DNA from: Lumnitzera littorea
Taxonomy: Eukaryota; Streptophyta; Magnoliopsida; Myrtales; Combretaceae
Length of the DNA stretch: 64,000 bases
Direction: 5' to 3'
Assembly (NCBI GenBank): GCA_024138015.1
Contig: JAMXBB010000011.1
Coordinates: forward strand, 26,287,984 to 26,351,983
Of the stretch, positions 48,160 to 59,639 are shown piece after piece. The translations under genes were made by a program, and so were the position numbers. Each line of letters opens with the position of its first letter. The first letter of the stretch is position 1. The notes below the pieces were generated by a model. That model searched no databases. It was given only the letters and a program-made list of their open reading frames with translations, and had not been told where the DNA came from.

Positions 48160-49910
48160 TGTCATAGTGTCATTTCTAGCTTCATATTTGTCTTGGACTT
48201 ACTAGACAACTATCATCGACTCTGAGAAGATTTGCAACTGCTCTGCATCAATCTCTTTGGCTAGTTTAAGGCTGGAAATGAATGCCTCATATTTGGATTC
48301 GTTGTTATTGGAATCAAATTCAAACTAAAGGGCGTAGTAGATGGTGACCTGATGTGGGCCAATTAAAACTAAGCCCGTGCCTCTACCCTTTGAGGTGGAG
48401 GAGCCGTTCATGTTAAGAGTCCACACCAGTCTGTCATTGTCCAGTAGTGCTTCATCTTCTCCTATGTATTCTGCTACAAAGTCGGCCAGCACTTGTGCCT
48501 TGTAAGCTGTTTGTAGTTGGTATTAGATTCCGTATATGCTTAACTCCATTGCATACTTCATCATCCGTCCTAACGCATCAAGATTCTGTAGCATGGTGCA
48601 CAGTGGTTGACCTGTCAATACGATCACCTAGTACGCCTGAAAGTAGGGCCTTAGTTGTTGGGCAGTGATAATGATGGCCAGTATGAATTTTTCTACCGAG
48701 GTATTCCTGACCTCAGGCTCATAAAGTATGTGGTTGATGTAATACACTGGCCTGTGTTCTCTTCCCTCTGCTCTAACTAGTGTAGAAGACAATGCCCGGT
48801 CACTTATGGCCAGGTACAAGAATAGGTCCTCCTCTAGGACAGGCTTGGAGAGGACTAGTGGATGGGTAAGGAAGTCCTAGAGTTGTTGAAAAGCAGTAGT
48901 ATACTCCGGAGTCCATTCAAAACCCTTGGGATTTTTGAGGATTTTGAAGAACTTGACGCATCTGTCAGCACTTTTTGAAATGAATCTGCTCGGGGCAACC
49001 ACCATGCTAGTGAGCTTTTGTACGTCTCGGACTGATGTTGGAGGCTTCATTCCCCTTATGGTCATGATCTTCTCAAGGTTGGCCTCAATACTTCCCTAGG
49101 TGACCAGAAATCCGAGGAATTTGCCAGAGCTGACGCCGAAGATGTACTTTTGGGGATTCAGCTTCATGTTGTGCGTGTGCATTCGATTGAAGGCTTCCTG
49201 GAGATCCTTAACATGATCAATTGACTTTGTGCATGCGCATTCGATTGAAGGCTTCCTGGAGATCCTTGACATGATTGATTGGCTTCTGGCTCTTGACAAT
49301 CATGTCATCGACGTACACCTCTATATTGCTCTCGATTTAAGGCTTGAACAATTTTATCACCATTCACTGGTATGTGGTCCTGGCGTTTTTCAGTTCGAAT
49401 GGCATCATGGTGTAGTAGTATGTGCCATAGTCGATTATGAAGGAGGTATAGACTTCATTCTTCAGGTCCATTTTGATCTAGTTGTATTTCAAGAAGGTGT
49501 TCATAAAACTCAGTAGGGCGTGTCCTAACGTAGAATCGATAAGCTAGTTGATTCTAGGGAGGGGGAAACAATCTTTGGGGCAGACTTTGTTGAGGTTGGT
49601 ATATTCGACACACATGCGCCACTTCCCATTCTTCTTCTTAACTAGCACTACGTTTGCTAACTACGTCACGTACTTTTCCTCCCTCACGAAACCGGCTTTG
49701 AGCATCTTTTGCACTTCCTCCTCTATTGTGGCTTACCGTTTTGAAGTAAAATCCCTCTTTTTTTGTTTGATAAGCCGCGTTGTAGTATTGATGTTGAGAC
49801 TATGGGTCGCTAGGTTAGGGGAGATTCCAGGCATGTCTAATGTTGACCAAGCGAACCTTTTCGAATTTGCCCATAGGAGGGCAATGATTTCGTCATTCAC
49901 ATCGGCTAAG
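48160..49910 (-). pseudogene. E1 reverse transcriptase and RNase H remnant
   Basis: From right to left: EEEVQKMLKAGFVREEKY, VVLVKKKNGKWRMCVEYTNL, NKVCPKDCFPLPRINQLIDS, and the catalytic YVDD at 49304-49315. Then KLNPQKYIFGVSSGKFLGFL, the RNase H-side YLAISDRALSSTLVRAEGRE, PVYYINHILYEPEVRN and QQLRPYFQAY. A second RNase H-like part at about 48430-48170 reads WTLNMNGSSTSKGRGTGLVL and NNNESKYEAFISSLKLAKEI. Two RNase H-type regions are a known trait of the Tat lineage. A 58-bp tandem duplication shifts the frame just after YVDD, and stops are frequent. Confidence 0.9.
49171..49286. repeat. 58-bp tandem duplication within the E1 RT
   Basis: 49171-49228 and 49229-49286 share GCATTCGATTGAAGGCTTCC and TGGAGATCCTT with about half a dozen differences. 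The length is not a multiple of three, so it destroys the RT frame and encodes the KDLQEAFNRM stretch twice. Confidence 0.92.
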
Positions 49911-49929
49911 GTCTCAATCCCGACTTTCA

Positions 49930-50340
49930 TAGTTTAGTTAGGAGAGGAGTCGATTTGGCCATCTTCCGTTTTTTCTTTGAGCTCGCCCCTCTTAGCCAAT
50001 CTCTCCTGTGGGCCTATCTTTAGGGCAAAGACGCCATCGCCTTTGGCTGCCCTAACATATAGCTCTCGTGAAAGCTTCTGGTTACACTTACATACACCCA
50101 CCTCAGTCGGCGTCGGGAATTTGGCCTTCAGATGCAGGGAGGATGTGATCATCCCATATGTGTTTAGGCTTGGTCTTCTTAAGAGCGCATTATAAGGGGA
50201 AGGACAGTTGATCATAATGAACTCCACGGGTCGTTGTGCCACGTGGTTGTCATCGCCAAGTTCCATGTCCAACGTGATGATGCCCTTGGCTTAGACCATG
50301 CTATCGTTGAAGCTGATGAGGTTGTAGTGGTATGGCTTCA
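49930..50340 (-). pseudogene. E1 protease-region remnant
   Basis: The frame 50272-49934 reads VEFIMINCPSPYNALLRRPS, then LNTYGMITSSLHLKAKFPTP and GVCKCNQKLSRELYVRA. In Tat elements the block F.VVD.PSAYNAILGRP...L.A..ST.HL..KFPT...G lies in the protease-to-RT segment. The active-site D(S/T)G upstream is not recognisable; SFNDSMV near 50310 may be what is left. Confidence 0.7.
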
Positions 50341-50639
50341 TCTTTACTGGTAACTTCTTCCTCATCCTCTCATATGTGTAGAGGGAGTATTTGTCAGAGT
50401 TTTGACCACTAGGGTTTCCCAGCATTTTCTACTGCCTCTGCAACAAGTTTCGGTGCTTCACTTTGGAATAAACCTAGGCTATCGGTCTATTTAGAGGCAT
50501 GTACTAGCTATAAATGGGAGGGGGGATAAGGTAGCGCTCTACTCAATGCTTCTTCTTCTCAGAGCTTTTCCCCTCTAGCTTGCTTGGCATCCTTCCACCG
50601 AGGTGATCTTTTATAGACAATTTCTCCTTATCCTGCTTT

Positions 50640-51650
50640 TCGCCTGACCTTTGTCGGTCGGCATCACACTTGGCGCGAATGTTATCTTCCTGGTTGATGT
50701 ACTTCTAGGCTTTGTTGCAGAAGTTAGCCAGAGTCTTTGGCTTGCTCTTTGCAAGGGATTAGAAGAAATCTCTTAAGCGTATGATGCCGAGCTGTGCGGC
50801 ATGGATAGCAACTCCCTCGTCCAGCTGAGGGATCTCAACCACGATGTTATTGAACTGGGCCACGTGGTTGTACAGGGACTCACCCTCACACTACTTTACT
50901 AGGTACAAGGACGATGTGTCCTTAGAAGGGGGCTTACTAGCTCTGAAATGGAGGCTGAACTTCCTGGCTAGCTCGTTTAACGGGCTGATTGAATTGTTGA
51001 GGAGGTGGTTAATCCACGTCCGTACTGCCTTCCTTAGCATACCTGGGAAGGCTTTGCATAGTATGGTATCTCTATGACCATGAAGGTTTGTGAGGGTACG
51101 GAAGTAGAGGAGATGGTCATCGAGGTCACCTATACCACGTACTAGCCAAGGGACGAAAGTTTTCTGTTGGGGGGGCAGCACTTTGTCTTGGACACCCCTA
51201 GTGAAAGGGCGTTTTGTTGCTGGCGACCAGGCCAGTATCACCGGCAGGCTTGCTCCCCTGTTACTTAGAGAGCTGCCTTACCATTGCATGGAGCTCATTC
51301 AGGTTGGCGTCGTCTACTGGGTGAGCTTGTCGTGTGGCTAAATTAGCTTGAACTCCCTTTGAGTTGGCTTTCTGTTCTTTGCCAGCCAGAGCTTAGTCGT
51401 GGGTAGCCGCAAACCTTGTAGGTTGCAAGCGTAGCGACGGATTGGGTTGCTGATCCCTTTTATTCTATTGCTACTGCTGTATGTTATCCCACCCAGTACA
51501 GGTATCTAAAGCTTTAGGGTGATGAGTTTGTTCGCTGTGGCGCTCCGCTTTGTCCAGGTAAACTTAAAGCTCCTTGTTTTGCTTAACATACTGCTCAACT
51601 AGGCGCTCCGTACACTCCAAGCGTTCTTCCAACATAGCTCTTGGGAGGGG
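50640..51650 (-). pseudogene. E1 gag remnant
   Basis: The frame 51241-50891 contains DLDDHLLYFRTLTNLHGHRD, TILCKAFPGMLRKAVRTWIN and SISPLNELARKFSLHF, the usual Tat capsid order (D..DHL..F...M.L.G, CR.FP..L.G.A..W, I.SF..L...F...F). Downstream near 50790 is DEGVAIHAAQLGIIRLRDFF, and near 50700 KTLANFCNKA.KYINQED. Upstream (51640-51300) is a Gln/Lys-rich N-terminal region. Several stops and frame changes. Confidence 0.85.
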
Positions 51651-51780
51651 CTAGTTTTCTCTAGATTGGTTGTTTACCAACCGTTGATTTCGTTGTTCGT
51701 TACGCTGAGATAATGTAGAAAGGCTTGATGTAGGTTATGTGTTTGGTGTGTTTAAGATTTCGAGTGTAGGAATTCGACTT

Positions 51781-51799
51781 TTCAACAAACGATGCCAAA
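51781..51799 (-). other. Primer-binding site of E1
   Basis: On the minus strand TTTGGCATCGTTTGTTGAA follows the LTR end. It is a decayed version of the TTTGGCGCCGTCTGTGG primer site common in Tat-lineage elements. Confidence 0.75.
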
Positions 51800-52303
51800 T
51801 GTCGTTTCTCAATTCTTGCCGGTAGTTGATTAAGGTCTGTACGTACTAGGCTTGCAAACCAATGCACGGTAAGGGGACGTCGATGTATTGTCCGGCGTAA
51901 CCACTCCGATGCTTAAGTCAGCAATGGGCTTTTAGTAGAATAAAATACTTGATGTGTAGGCTTAAAATGTAGATTTTTTTTAGAGAGCGTTACTATTGGA
52001 TAGTAGTCTGGTATTTATAGCAGAATGGAGTTAGCAGTTGGAGATCGGTTGAGGGGAAAGATCTTCTCCTAAAAGTGTAGGAGAGTAGAACTGTCATGCT
52101 CGACGTGTTCCTAATATTCAGGATGTGGCCATTTTATCCTTATCTTGTAGGTTATGGCTGTTACAGTGCTTCATGGGCTTGGGTTGTTCAGGTCTAAGGT
52201 TGAGGTCTATGGAGGTAGGCTTAAGGTAGTAAGGCTTAAGGTAGTAAGGCTTGATGAATTTGATTGGGCTTGAGGGATCCTTACCTAAAGGGCCCTATTA
52301 ACA
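51800..52303 (-). repeat. 5' LTR of E1
   Basis: On the minus strand it starts TGTTAATAGGGCCC and ends GAGAAACGACA, 504 bp. A minus-strand TATA box (TATAAATA, 52012-52019) is preserved. A 14-bp word (TAAGGCTTAAGGTAG) is tandemly repeated near 52215-52250. The same LTR type is seen at 53727-54251 and 59313-59551. Confidence 0.85.
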
Positions 52304-53726
52304 CTACCTTTATATCATTCTTACACCTCTATTAATATATGTGTATATTTTTTTTATTAAGTAAAATTTTCCTATTAAAAATATAAATATTATATACATT
52401 AATATAGTATAAAATTGGGATAAAAATTTATAATTTTCATATTTATTATGCATCTCTTTGGTACTATTAAATTATTAAAGTATGAGAGCCACTTTGGCAT
52501 GCCACGTGTAAAGAATATAATACATTTTTAACCAAAGAAGAATACATTATATGTATTTTATATTTCTACAAAATCAATTCCCGATGCTATTAGTGCAAGC
52601 TTCCCACCTAAGACAAGCGAGTAACCTTATCATAAAGGTACTAATCTTCATACCTTTCTCGATGCAATAAGTTTTAAATGAGTATCGAGGATCACAAGAT
52701 AGGTTCTAAAAAGCAGTTTCTTAAAACTTACACTTACAAAGTGAAATATGAGTATAATGTTTTCATATCTTGTACCTCTTAATATCGCCTCTCTCTTTCT
52801 TCTGTATGTTTTATTTTCTTTCCAATTCTTTTTTCCCATTTGTAAAATGCTAACCTTATTTTAGTAATACCATAAAAATAATTGCAAATACACATTTAAA
52901 ACTATTATTCAAGTACGCAAAGAAATTTATTAGCATAGAAAAAAGTAACTAGAGTATTCTATTAAGGAAATACATAAAGTCGAAATTTATGAAAAGTGAA
53001 GAAAAATTTACAAGTTTCATAGAGTACTACGTACCTTATAGCAAAAATTTGAGAACCTGTATATATAGAACAGGATATGGTAGGATCTCATATCTTACCC
53101 ACTTTCCAACTCACCCCTATTCCCACCTCTAATTTTTATCTGCTTCAAACTATCATAATAACCACCCCTTAATTTAACCACCTTCCAACTAATTTTGTTT
53201 TCCACTACATTATTGTCCACTGATTCTTGTAAAGTGCATTCACCATCAAGCAATTTATGTGTAACTTGGCCTTTTGACTCCTTGTAATGAGGTGATTAAC
53301 TTTCAAGATTTTACAACCATAAGTGCAATTATTTCAAATTTTATCATCTTTATTCTTTAGGAAAATGTGTTCATTCTATATGGGTGTTAATTATTATTTA
53401 TATTTTTGTTATAACCAATTGTTATATAACTATCTTATAAAATCTAAGTTATTTAGTCGTTATATTGCATGATTTAAAATTTTTTTATTTTAATGCATGC
53501 ATATCATAGGTGCATAATCCTTAGAATTAATTAAATCATTTAGTAATTTCTATGCATGTAAGCTTGGTTACATTATTTATGCTTTTGAATTCGTAGGAAT
53601 AGATTTATTTATGCTTCGTTGCGTTATGCTTGGGAAAGTGACGAGTCTCCTATTCAATAGTAGGTTTGGTTACAATAGTTACTACTGGATATGACTAACT
53701 AGAAATTATTTCACACCGACATCTAT
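52304..53726. other. AT-rich spacer between E1 and E2
   Basis: Nothing recognisable; only short chance frames. Confidence 0.6.
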
Positions 53727-54251
53727 AGGGCCATGCTGGTAGAGTGTAAGGAATTGGGCCTTGCACTTGAGTAAGAGCTTGCAAAAGAGAACACAAGAAG
53801 GGGCAGTAGAGAATTGTCCTACATGGCCACTCCGATGCTTAAATTAGTGACTTGTAGGTGTAAAATGGAAGTAAGAATGCAATAAAGTAGGCTAATACAC
53901 AAGAAATCAAAGTAGTTTACCATTTGGAGATTGATTGTTATTTATAGAGGAAGGTTGCCTAAAGTTAAGGGGCCAATAATAGCACTTTGCTATGTTCGCA
54001 TGTCTTGGATACTAGGAGAATGTTACTTGATGTGGTCCGGATATGTTGGATGGTGATTGTTGGCCTAGTCTCTAAGCCTTATCCTCTATCCTCTAGTTGT
54101 TGTGGGCTGTCTTAAATGAATAAGTCCCTTAATGAGCCTAAGCTAAGGTTGGTTAAGAGGAAAAGATGCTAAATGCGAGGGAATTAAGCTAAGCCGAGGG
54201 TTCAGGTAGGTCAAAATGGGCTTGAGGGGCCTAAGCCCAAAATATCCATCA
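53727..54251 (-). repeat. Left (3') LTR of E2
   Basis: It shares with the E1 LTR the blocks CCACTCCGATGCTTAA (53841), the minus-strand TATA box (TATAAATAA near 53938), and GGGCTTGAGG near its right end. Boundaries are estimated; the right limit could be as late as about 54321. Confidence 0.65.
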
Positions 54252-54922
54252 AGGTGGCAAGGCGAAGGGATAAATGGGTTCCTCAAGCACATAACTAAGT
54301 TGGACTTGGAGCGCTTATATCAACTTAGTGACCTGGAGAAGAAGCGGTTGTACTGACATCTTTAGTAAAGAGGTCATCATGATGTGATGAGTGTTCGAGT
54401 TGAGGAGGGACCTCGCATGGTGAATTGAGTCAATCACACATAAGGTCGAGTTAGGTGCTCATGTGTTGAGCAGGAGACTATAGACCGACTTCCTTGAGGG
54501 AGCAGAGATGCTAAATGAGGGAGGTGATTTGGTAAAGGTGGTATACAATCATGATAGTTAAAGTCGAGATCATATGGGCAGAGTTGGGCCAAAGTAGCTA
54601 ATTTGATTTAGGTATAAGGACTTCTTGGGTTGACATACTAAAGAAATGCTGTAGTAGGTGAAGAAATTAAAGGGGCTTCAGTAAAGCTTTATGAGGAAGC
54701 TAACCTTTTCAAATTCTAGCCTTGCCATGCGTTTCCAAGGTGCAACTAATGTGACATGATAGTTATCATGTTTGTTTAGTCATACATGTAATTACAGCTA
54801 TTTTGTCATTTGATACGGCCATTAGACTAAAACGTTGCTACGCGTAAGGATCCTAATGCATTTAGGGATTGTGTTTGTACGAATCCCCATAAATGTTTGT
54901 ACAACTTCCTTGGTCTTAAGCT

Positions 54923-54930
54923 TATAAATA
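54923..54930 (+). promoter_or_regulatory. TATA box for the E2 extra ORF
   Basis: TATAAATA lies about 30 bp before a pyrimidine-rich leader (TTTCTCACTGC...TTTCTTTCTTC) and 130 bp before the ORF start at 55062. The spacing and the C/T-rich leader fit a plant core promoter; function is inferred. Confidence 0.5.
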
Positions 54931-55061
54931 CTCTTTAACTCAACAGGCCAACACTTTCGTAAATCTCATATTCTACTTTCTCACTGCAATTGCAAAAGAC
55001 TTTCTTTCTTCTTTCTCATCAACCAAGTTCCAAACTTCTTTCTTTTTTATGTTTATATTAG

Positions 55062-58000
55062 GATGTTGACTAACTCATAAGCAAACTTGAGTGAGACGTC
55101 TTCTAACTTATCAATTTCAGACTCAGAAGCTACTAAGAGTGATACTCCCTTTACGAAAAGGGACGAAGAAGTTACATTTACGCTGGCATTGTTGGATAAG
55201 ACAATAAGGAGGGCGGTGGAGGCGCTTAATAGAGTGAAGGCAATAAGTGCCATCCTATGAGACGTTTACCCAGATGGTTCGCTACCAAAGGTTGCTGATT
55301 TATATGATAAGCTAGAAAATAATAAGGGTTCAAGTTGCTAGGTAAGTAAAAGCAAGCCAACTGTTGCGATGTATGTTTTGAGTAATTTTATTATTGGTGA
55401 GCTTCCTGATTTGGTGGTGCGATTGCCGTGATAGAATGTAAGGGTGGCATTATTGTTAGGGAGGCACTTTGCAGTGCACGAAAAGTGCCTTGAGCATAAA
55501 ATGCACCTCCTATTCATAGATTTTGAGAGGGAGTTATTTGACTATCATTGATGTTGTCTTGCTCAAATTCCTCCCAATAGGTAGAGGTTATTAAAGGCGT
55601 TATAAGCCTTGTGTGAATATTTGGTGGTAAGGGCTACACTTGAACTTTTTAATCATTTCTATTTTTAGAAGAGCTTGAAGGGGGTAGATCTACATTTGGA
55701 ACCTCTAGGCAAAAAACTGTTTGGAGGACTAGACTCAAACATAAAGAATTAGTAAGATGAGTTCCTGGTGGTAGAGTTGCTGTTGAAGGTGAACTTTTGG
55801 ATTCTGTGGGCTATACTGGTTCGGACTAAGGCTTTAAGGGAGCTCAGCCCAAGCGACTTTGAGGTCACTTGAGAGATTGAGGCCTTAATGGCTTTAAGGC
55901 ATAATGAGGAAATCAATGCTGAGGAGATGGTATGGAGGCACTTAACTTTACCAATCTCTTAGCTTTTCCCCAACAGGAAGAAAGCTATAGTAAAGAAGTG
56001 GTTAGAAGGTACAAGGCCGACCTTAGCGTGAAATGACTCTTCCGTTGTGCCAGCGTGGGCTTACTTGAACTTATCCTTCATTCATGGTCTTCTGATGAAT
56101 AGGGAGTTCTCCTTGCCTATCTTGGTTACAACGAAACTTGTAAGTACTTGTAGCTTTTTGTCTTTTATTGACATTGCTTGCTTACTTTTGTACGGGTGAA
56201 CGGTTGCTTAAGTTTGGGGAGTTACCCTAACTTACTAGACTAGAACTCCTAAGGCAATGGTAGTTTAAAATGTAGCTAAGCTAGAAGGTCGCTAACCCTA
56301 AGGGCAAGGCTATAAAGCCTATGTCAGGGGTAGGTGAGACTAGCAGGTTGAAGTTGCTTGCTCTACTGTAAGGGGTTCCCATTAGTGCCCCTTCCTTGGA
56401 GCTGGTAGCTACCGAGCCTCTAAGCACAATTCCATCCACATCCAACTTTTCTCCTACATCTAAGCCTATCGATGTGGGGGAGGATACCTCTACTGTAGAC
56501 AAGTTGGAGTTGATAGTGCTTCCTTTTCCTCTTAAGGATAAGGGGAAGGTGCCCGAGGCCAATACTGTAGAGGAGCTGGCAAGTAAGAAGAGAAAGATAG
56601 GTGGGGAAAACAGGTATGTCAAACTCGAAGAAAGCAATAGTACCAGTACCATTTGGTAAGCCCAGCTCGCATCGATTCCCATTCAGTTAACCCTACCTTA
56701 CTTTAAACTAGATGGGGGAGGCCTAGGCAGGAGCTTTAGAGAAGCGTTGGAGGATTAAGACCATTCTGAACTTATACAAGGGTATCGTGTACGAATATGA
56801 GAAATGTCATTTGTACAAGGGTAGTTCAAAGTCAGCTACCAGGTAGTATATAGGGAAGTCCTATAAGCCTAAGTGGGATGTCTGAGCTGGCGATACAACG
56901 CTACATAACTAAGAATTCAACTTACAGGCCTCCATGGTGTCCTTTACCCCTGTTGACTAGGTATTTTTAGAGATGATGACTGAACTTGAGGTCAACTCCC
57001 GATCAATCTAGGGGGCTACCTTAGTTCATTGAATCATTAGGTGCATCTTTGTTTCTTTAAGTTGCTTTATACTACAATGTGTTCGTAATATTTGTTCTAG
57101 TTGTTCATGATGCCTCTATTATGGTGCAGTACCATGGTTAAGTACTACTATGGCTCGATCGCTACAAGGATTTACTGGGAGAGATAAAGGATCTCTAAAT
57201 GGAGGTGTTTAGTACACAGAAAAGGTGTAAAGATGTGGAGTCTTCATCTAATTGTTATTATAAAAATTTTCACAAGGCTAACTGACATCTTCTTCATTCC
57301 TATGTATGGAAAGCAGCTTTAGATGCCAAGCTGAAGAGGGAGAGGGAGGAGAAGAGGGGGGCCAAAGAGGCTGCCAAGGAGATTGCTACACTAAAAATGT
57401 AATTGGAGGTTGAACATAAATCCTAGGCTAAGCTCCTTAAGAGGTGGGAGTAGGGGAAGAAGGCTAAGGAGGACCTCAACCATTGTAACGAGGAGCTTAG
57501 TGCGTCAATCTCCAAGATACAAATTGAGCTGGTGACGAAGGGGGACAATTTTGAGAATGCCAAGAAGTACTTGCTAGGGTTGGCTAATCAAAAGGTCGAA
57601 CTAGAGAGGAGGATTTAGACCTCTAAAAAGAGGTTAAAGACATGAAGCATAGGATCTCCAACTTAGAGAAGGGGTACATAATGAGTGTTGTTATTGAGAA
57701 GAAGGTTGTTGTTAACTTCCTTCTATTGAAGAAGTAGCTTGAAGAATGTGACAACATCTCCACCAAGTGTGGTTGGGAACTTGAGATGGCATGCTCAAAC
57801 ATTACCCCGGTCTAAACTTAGGCTTTTTGGATTACCTAGATAGTCTAACACATCGGGAGGAGAGGGTAGCCCATAAGAAGGAAAGGACGGTTGTTCTTGT
57901 AGTTGAAGTTATCTAAGACGCCCTTCTTGCTATTGAGGTGATTCAAAACATTGTTGTAACCTCTTTAACCTTGACAGCTTAGCAAGGGCTCACTTCTAAA

Positions 58001-58170
58001 GATGCTTTAAAGAAGGATCAAGGTCAAGTGACCCTCCTGTTGACCTGAGCTAGCAGACCCTTCCTTATCCTTCCTTAATTCAGGACCCAACACTCCAAGT
58101 AGATCAACCCTTTGAACGAATCGGTGTGTTAGACTTCTCTGAACTACCGGAGTTGGCTAATCCCAAGTAG
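55062..58170 (+). pseudogene. E2 extra (antisense) ORF, Transposase_28-like with coiled coil
   Basis: The chosen ATG at 55062 opens an acidic, Ser-rich N terminus (NLSETSSNLSISDSEATKS). It continues with VYPDGSLPKVADLYDKLENN and KPTVAMYVLSNFIIGELPDL, then EHKMHLLFIDFERELFDYH and IKGLVLF-type hydrophobic blocks comparable to PF04195 ('putative gypsy type transposon') proteins. 55870-56010 matches E1 (EEINAEEMVW, NRKKAIVKKWLEG). A Pro/Thr/Ser-rich linker is open at 56396-56659. A long Lys/Glu coiled coil spans about 57180-57730 (AALDAKLKREREEKRGAKEA, KKAKEDLNHCNEELSASISK). The tail ELPELANPK is near 58165, followed by a poly-T run, as in E1. At least a dozen stops. Function unknown; it is antisense to pol. 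Confidence 0.65.
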
Positions 58171-58499
58171 CAAGCTAATGTTTTTTTTTTTTTTTTATCT
58201 TTTTTATTCTTATAAAGAAATTTCATGTATCAGGTCGGCATGCCAGCCTTTGTTCTTTATAAATGCCTCTAATGATGAATGAAGAGCTTCACTTCAACGA
58301 CCGTTTTGTACTTCTCTTTGGTTTCTATACTTTTAACTTGTTGATGTTCGATCGACATGGATTGATACTTAGTACTTACCCGTTGATATGTAGTTACTCG
58401 GGTGGGGAATTTGTTATTCATTTAGGATTGTTTTGGCCGTCAAAGGCCAAGGTCATCTTATTTCTAAGGAAGAGTTGGGGTTAACCTTCTTAGATGACC

Positions 58500-58650
58500 A
58501 TTCAGCTGTTTTAGTAACTTAGGTTGTGTATTGGGGGTCAAGTTGGTGGTGTTCCAGCAGGCATTGCAGGAGTTCCTCAATTGTGCAAGGGGTGTTTCTC
58601 CTTGTTGATGTTATCCAATGGGGGTCGAATTGGTGGTGTTCTTTCCTACC
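58500..58650. repeat. Two-unit remnant of the E1/E2 minisatellite
   Basis: GGGGGTCAAGTTGGTGGTG (58535) and GGGGGTCGAATTGGTGGTG (58620) are followed by TTCC and a GGAGTTCCTC half-unit, matching the 46008-46530 repeat in E1. Confidence 0.75.
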
Positions 58651-58789
58651 TATGCCTTAAGAAGTACATAAGTTTGGAATCCTTATGAGGACTTTAAAGA
58701 TCCATTAGTCCGTTCACCCGTTCTTAGCTAAGACGAGCTAACGTAAGGGACACACAACAATTTGAAGAAATGGAACTTTGATTAATAAC

Positions 58790-59312
58790 TTCAAAGGATG
58801 ATTACAAGCATATATACGTTGAATTAATCAAAGTAAAGCCTTAAATTATCAACATTCCATGTGCGTAGGATGAGCTCATCATCTAACTTCTCTAGCTAGT
58901 ATGCCTTATTGCCTAAGTTTTCTTTAACTCTAATGGGGTCTTCTCAATTGGGGACCAACTTTCCTTGCCCCTTATATGAGCTATTGGCTTGAAGCTTTTG
59001 CTAGACTACATCTCTTATCTTGAACTCCTTGTCCTGGACTTTCTTCTCATAATATCTAGTTAGCCTGTATTGGTAAGCAGTCACTCAAGTTGCAGCAAGG
59101 TCTTAGATTTCTTTTATAGTATCTACACAAGCCTATAAGAAGGACTCATTTGCGGTGGTATTGAATGATTGAGTCTAGATATTAAGGAGTTCCAGCTCGA
59201 TGGGGAGGACCGCTTCCAAGCCAAAGGCAAGGTGAAAGGATGTCTCGCCTGTAGAGGTGCGGTGAGTCGTCCTATAACCCTATAGGATGTTTGGCAATTT
59301 GATGAGGAGGGC
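58790..59312 (-). pseudogene. E2 integrase C-terminal remnant
   Basis: It aligns with 46660-47140 of E1: the GGGTCTTCTCAATTGGGGAC block (58937), AATTTAAGGCCTT-type words and the GGATGTCTCGCCTG block (59238, where E1 has GGGTCTTGCCCG, the TGKTP turn). On the minus strand it encodes a degraded YRTTHRT-type stretch and the C-terminal KLVPNWEDPIRV block. It breaks off at the join to LTR sequence. Confidence 0.75.
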
Positions 59313-59551
59313 TGCATGTCTTGGATAGTGGGAGCATACTACCTAACGTCGTTTGGATATGTTGGATGGTGGTTGTTGACTTGGTCTTTAAGCCTTATCC
59401 TTTATGCTTTAGCCATTGTAGGCCATCTTAAATGGGTAGGCCACTTGGTAAGCTTAGGCTGAGGTTGGATAAGAGGACCAAGAGTCCAAATGCGACGGAA
59501 TCGAGTTAAGCCAAGGTTCTAGGCAAGTCAGTAATAGGATTCGGGATATCA
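59313..59551 (-). repeat. Truncated right (5') LTR of E2
   Basis: GCATGTCTTGGATAGTGGGA begins a match to the middle of the left LTR (53999 onward): GTTTGGATATGTTGGATGGT, TAAGCCTTATCC, and GGATAAGAGGACCAAG. It ends near GGGATATCA. About the first half, including the TATA box, is missing. Confidence 0.75.
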
Positions 59552-59639
59552 ACTTAACTAAATGTAAAGTTTCGAGCTATGTTGGAGACCTGTTTGTAAG
59601 TTGCTTATGCATAGAAGAACTATTTATGGGCTCTATCAA

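Larger units (their letters stand above)
43510..52303 (-). mobile_element. Tat-lineage Gypsy element E1, 3' end truncated
   Basis: On the minus strand, from right to left: LTR (51800-52303), primer site, gag, protease, RT, RNase H, second RNase H-like region and integrase. Then come a minisatellite and a plus-strand extra ORF convergent with pol. The left side stops inside that extra ORF at about 43510, where the sister element E2 continues for another 0.8 kb of ORF and an LTR, so E1 has no 3' LTR. All ORFs carry stops. Domain content, PBS type and extra ORF place it in the Tat lineage (by eye). Confidence 0.85.
53727..59551 (-). mobile_element. Tat-lineage Gypsy element E2, most of gag-pol deleted
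   Basis: An LTR of the E1 type on the left (3' LTR) is followed by a long plus-strand extra ORF, a two-unit minisatellite, the C-terminal part of integrase on the minus strand, and a partial LTR on the right. At about 59312 integrase sequence passes directly into LTR sequence, so gag, protease, RT, RNase H, most of integrase, the primer site and part of the 5' LTR were removed in one deletion. No exact target duplication was found, and the outer limits are approximate. Confidence 0.75.

Noticed and set aside
49548..49937. 129-codon plus-strand frame
   Set aside because: Complement of the E1 RT; the minus strand carries the RT motifs.
56281..56682. 133-codon minus-strand frame
   Set aside because: Shadow of the Pro/Ser-rich linker of the E2 extra ORF; low complexity on both strands.
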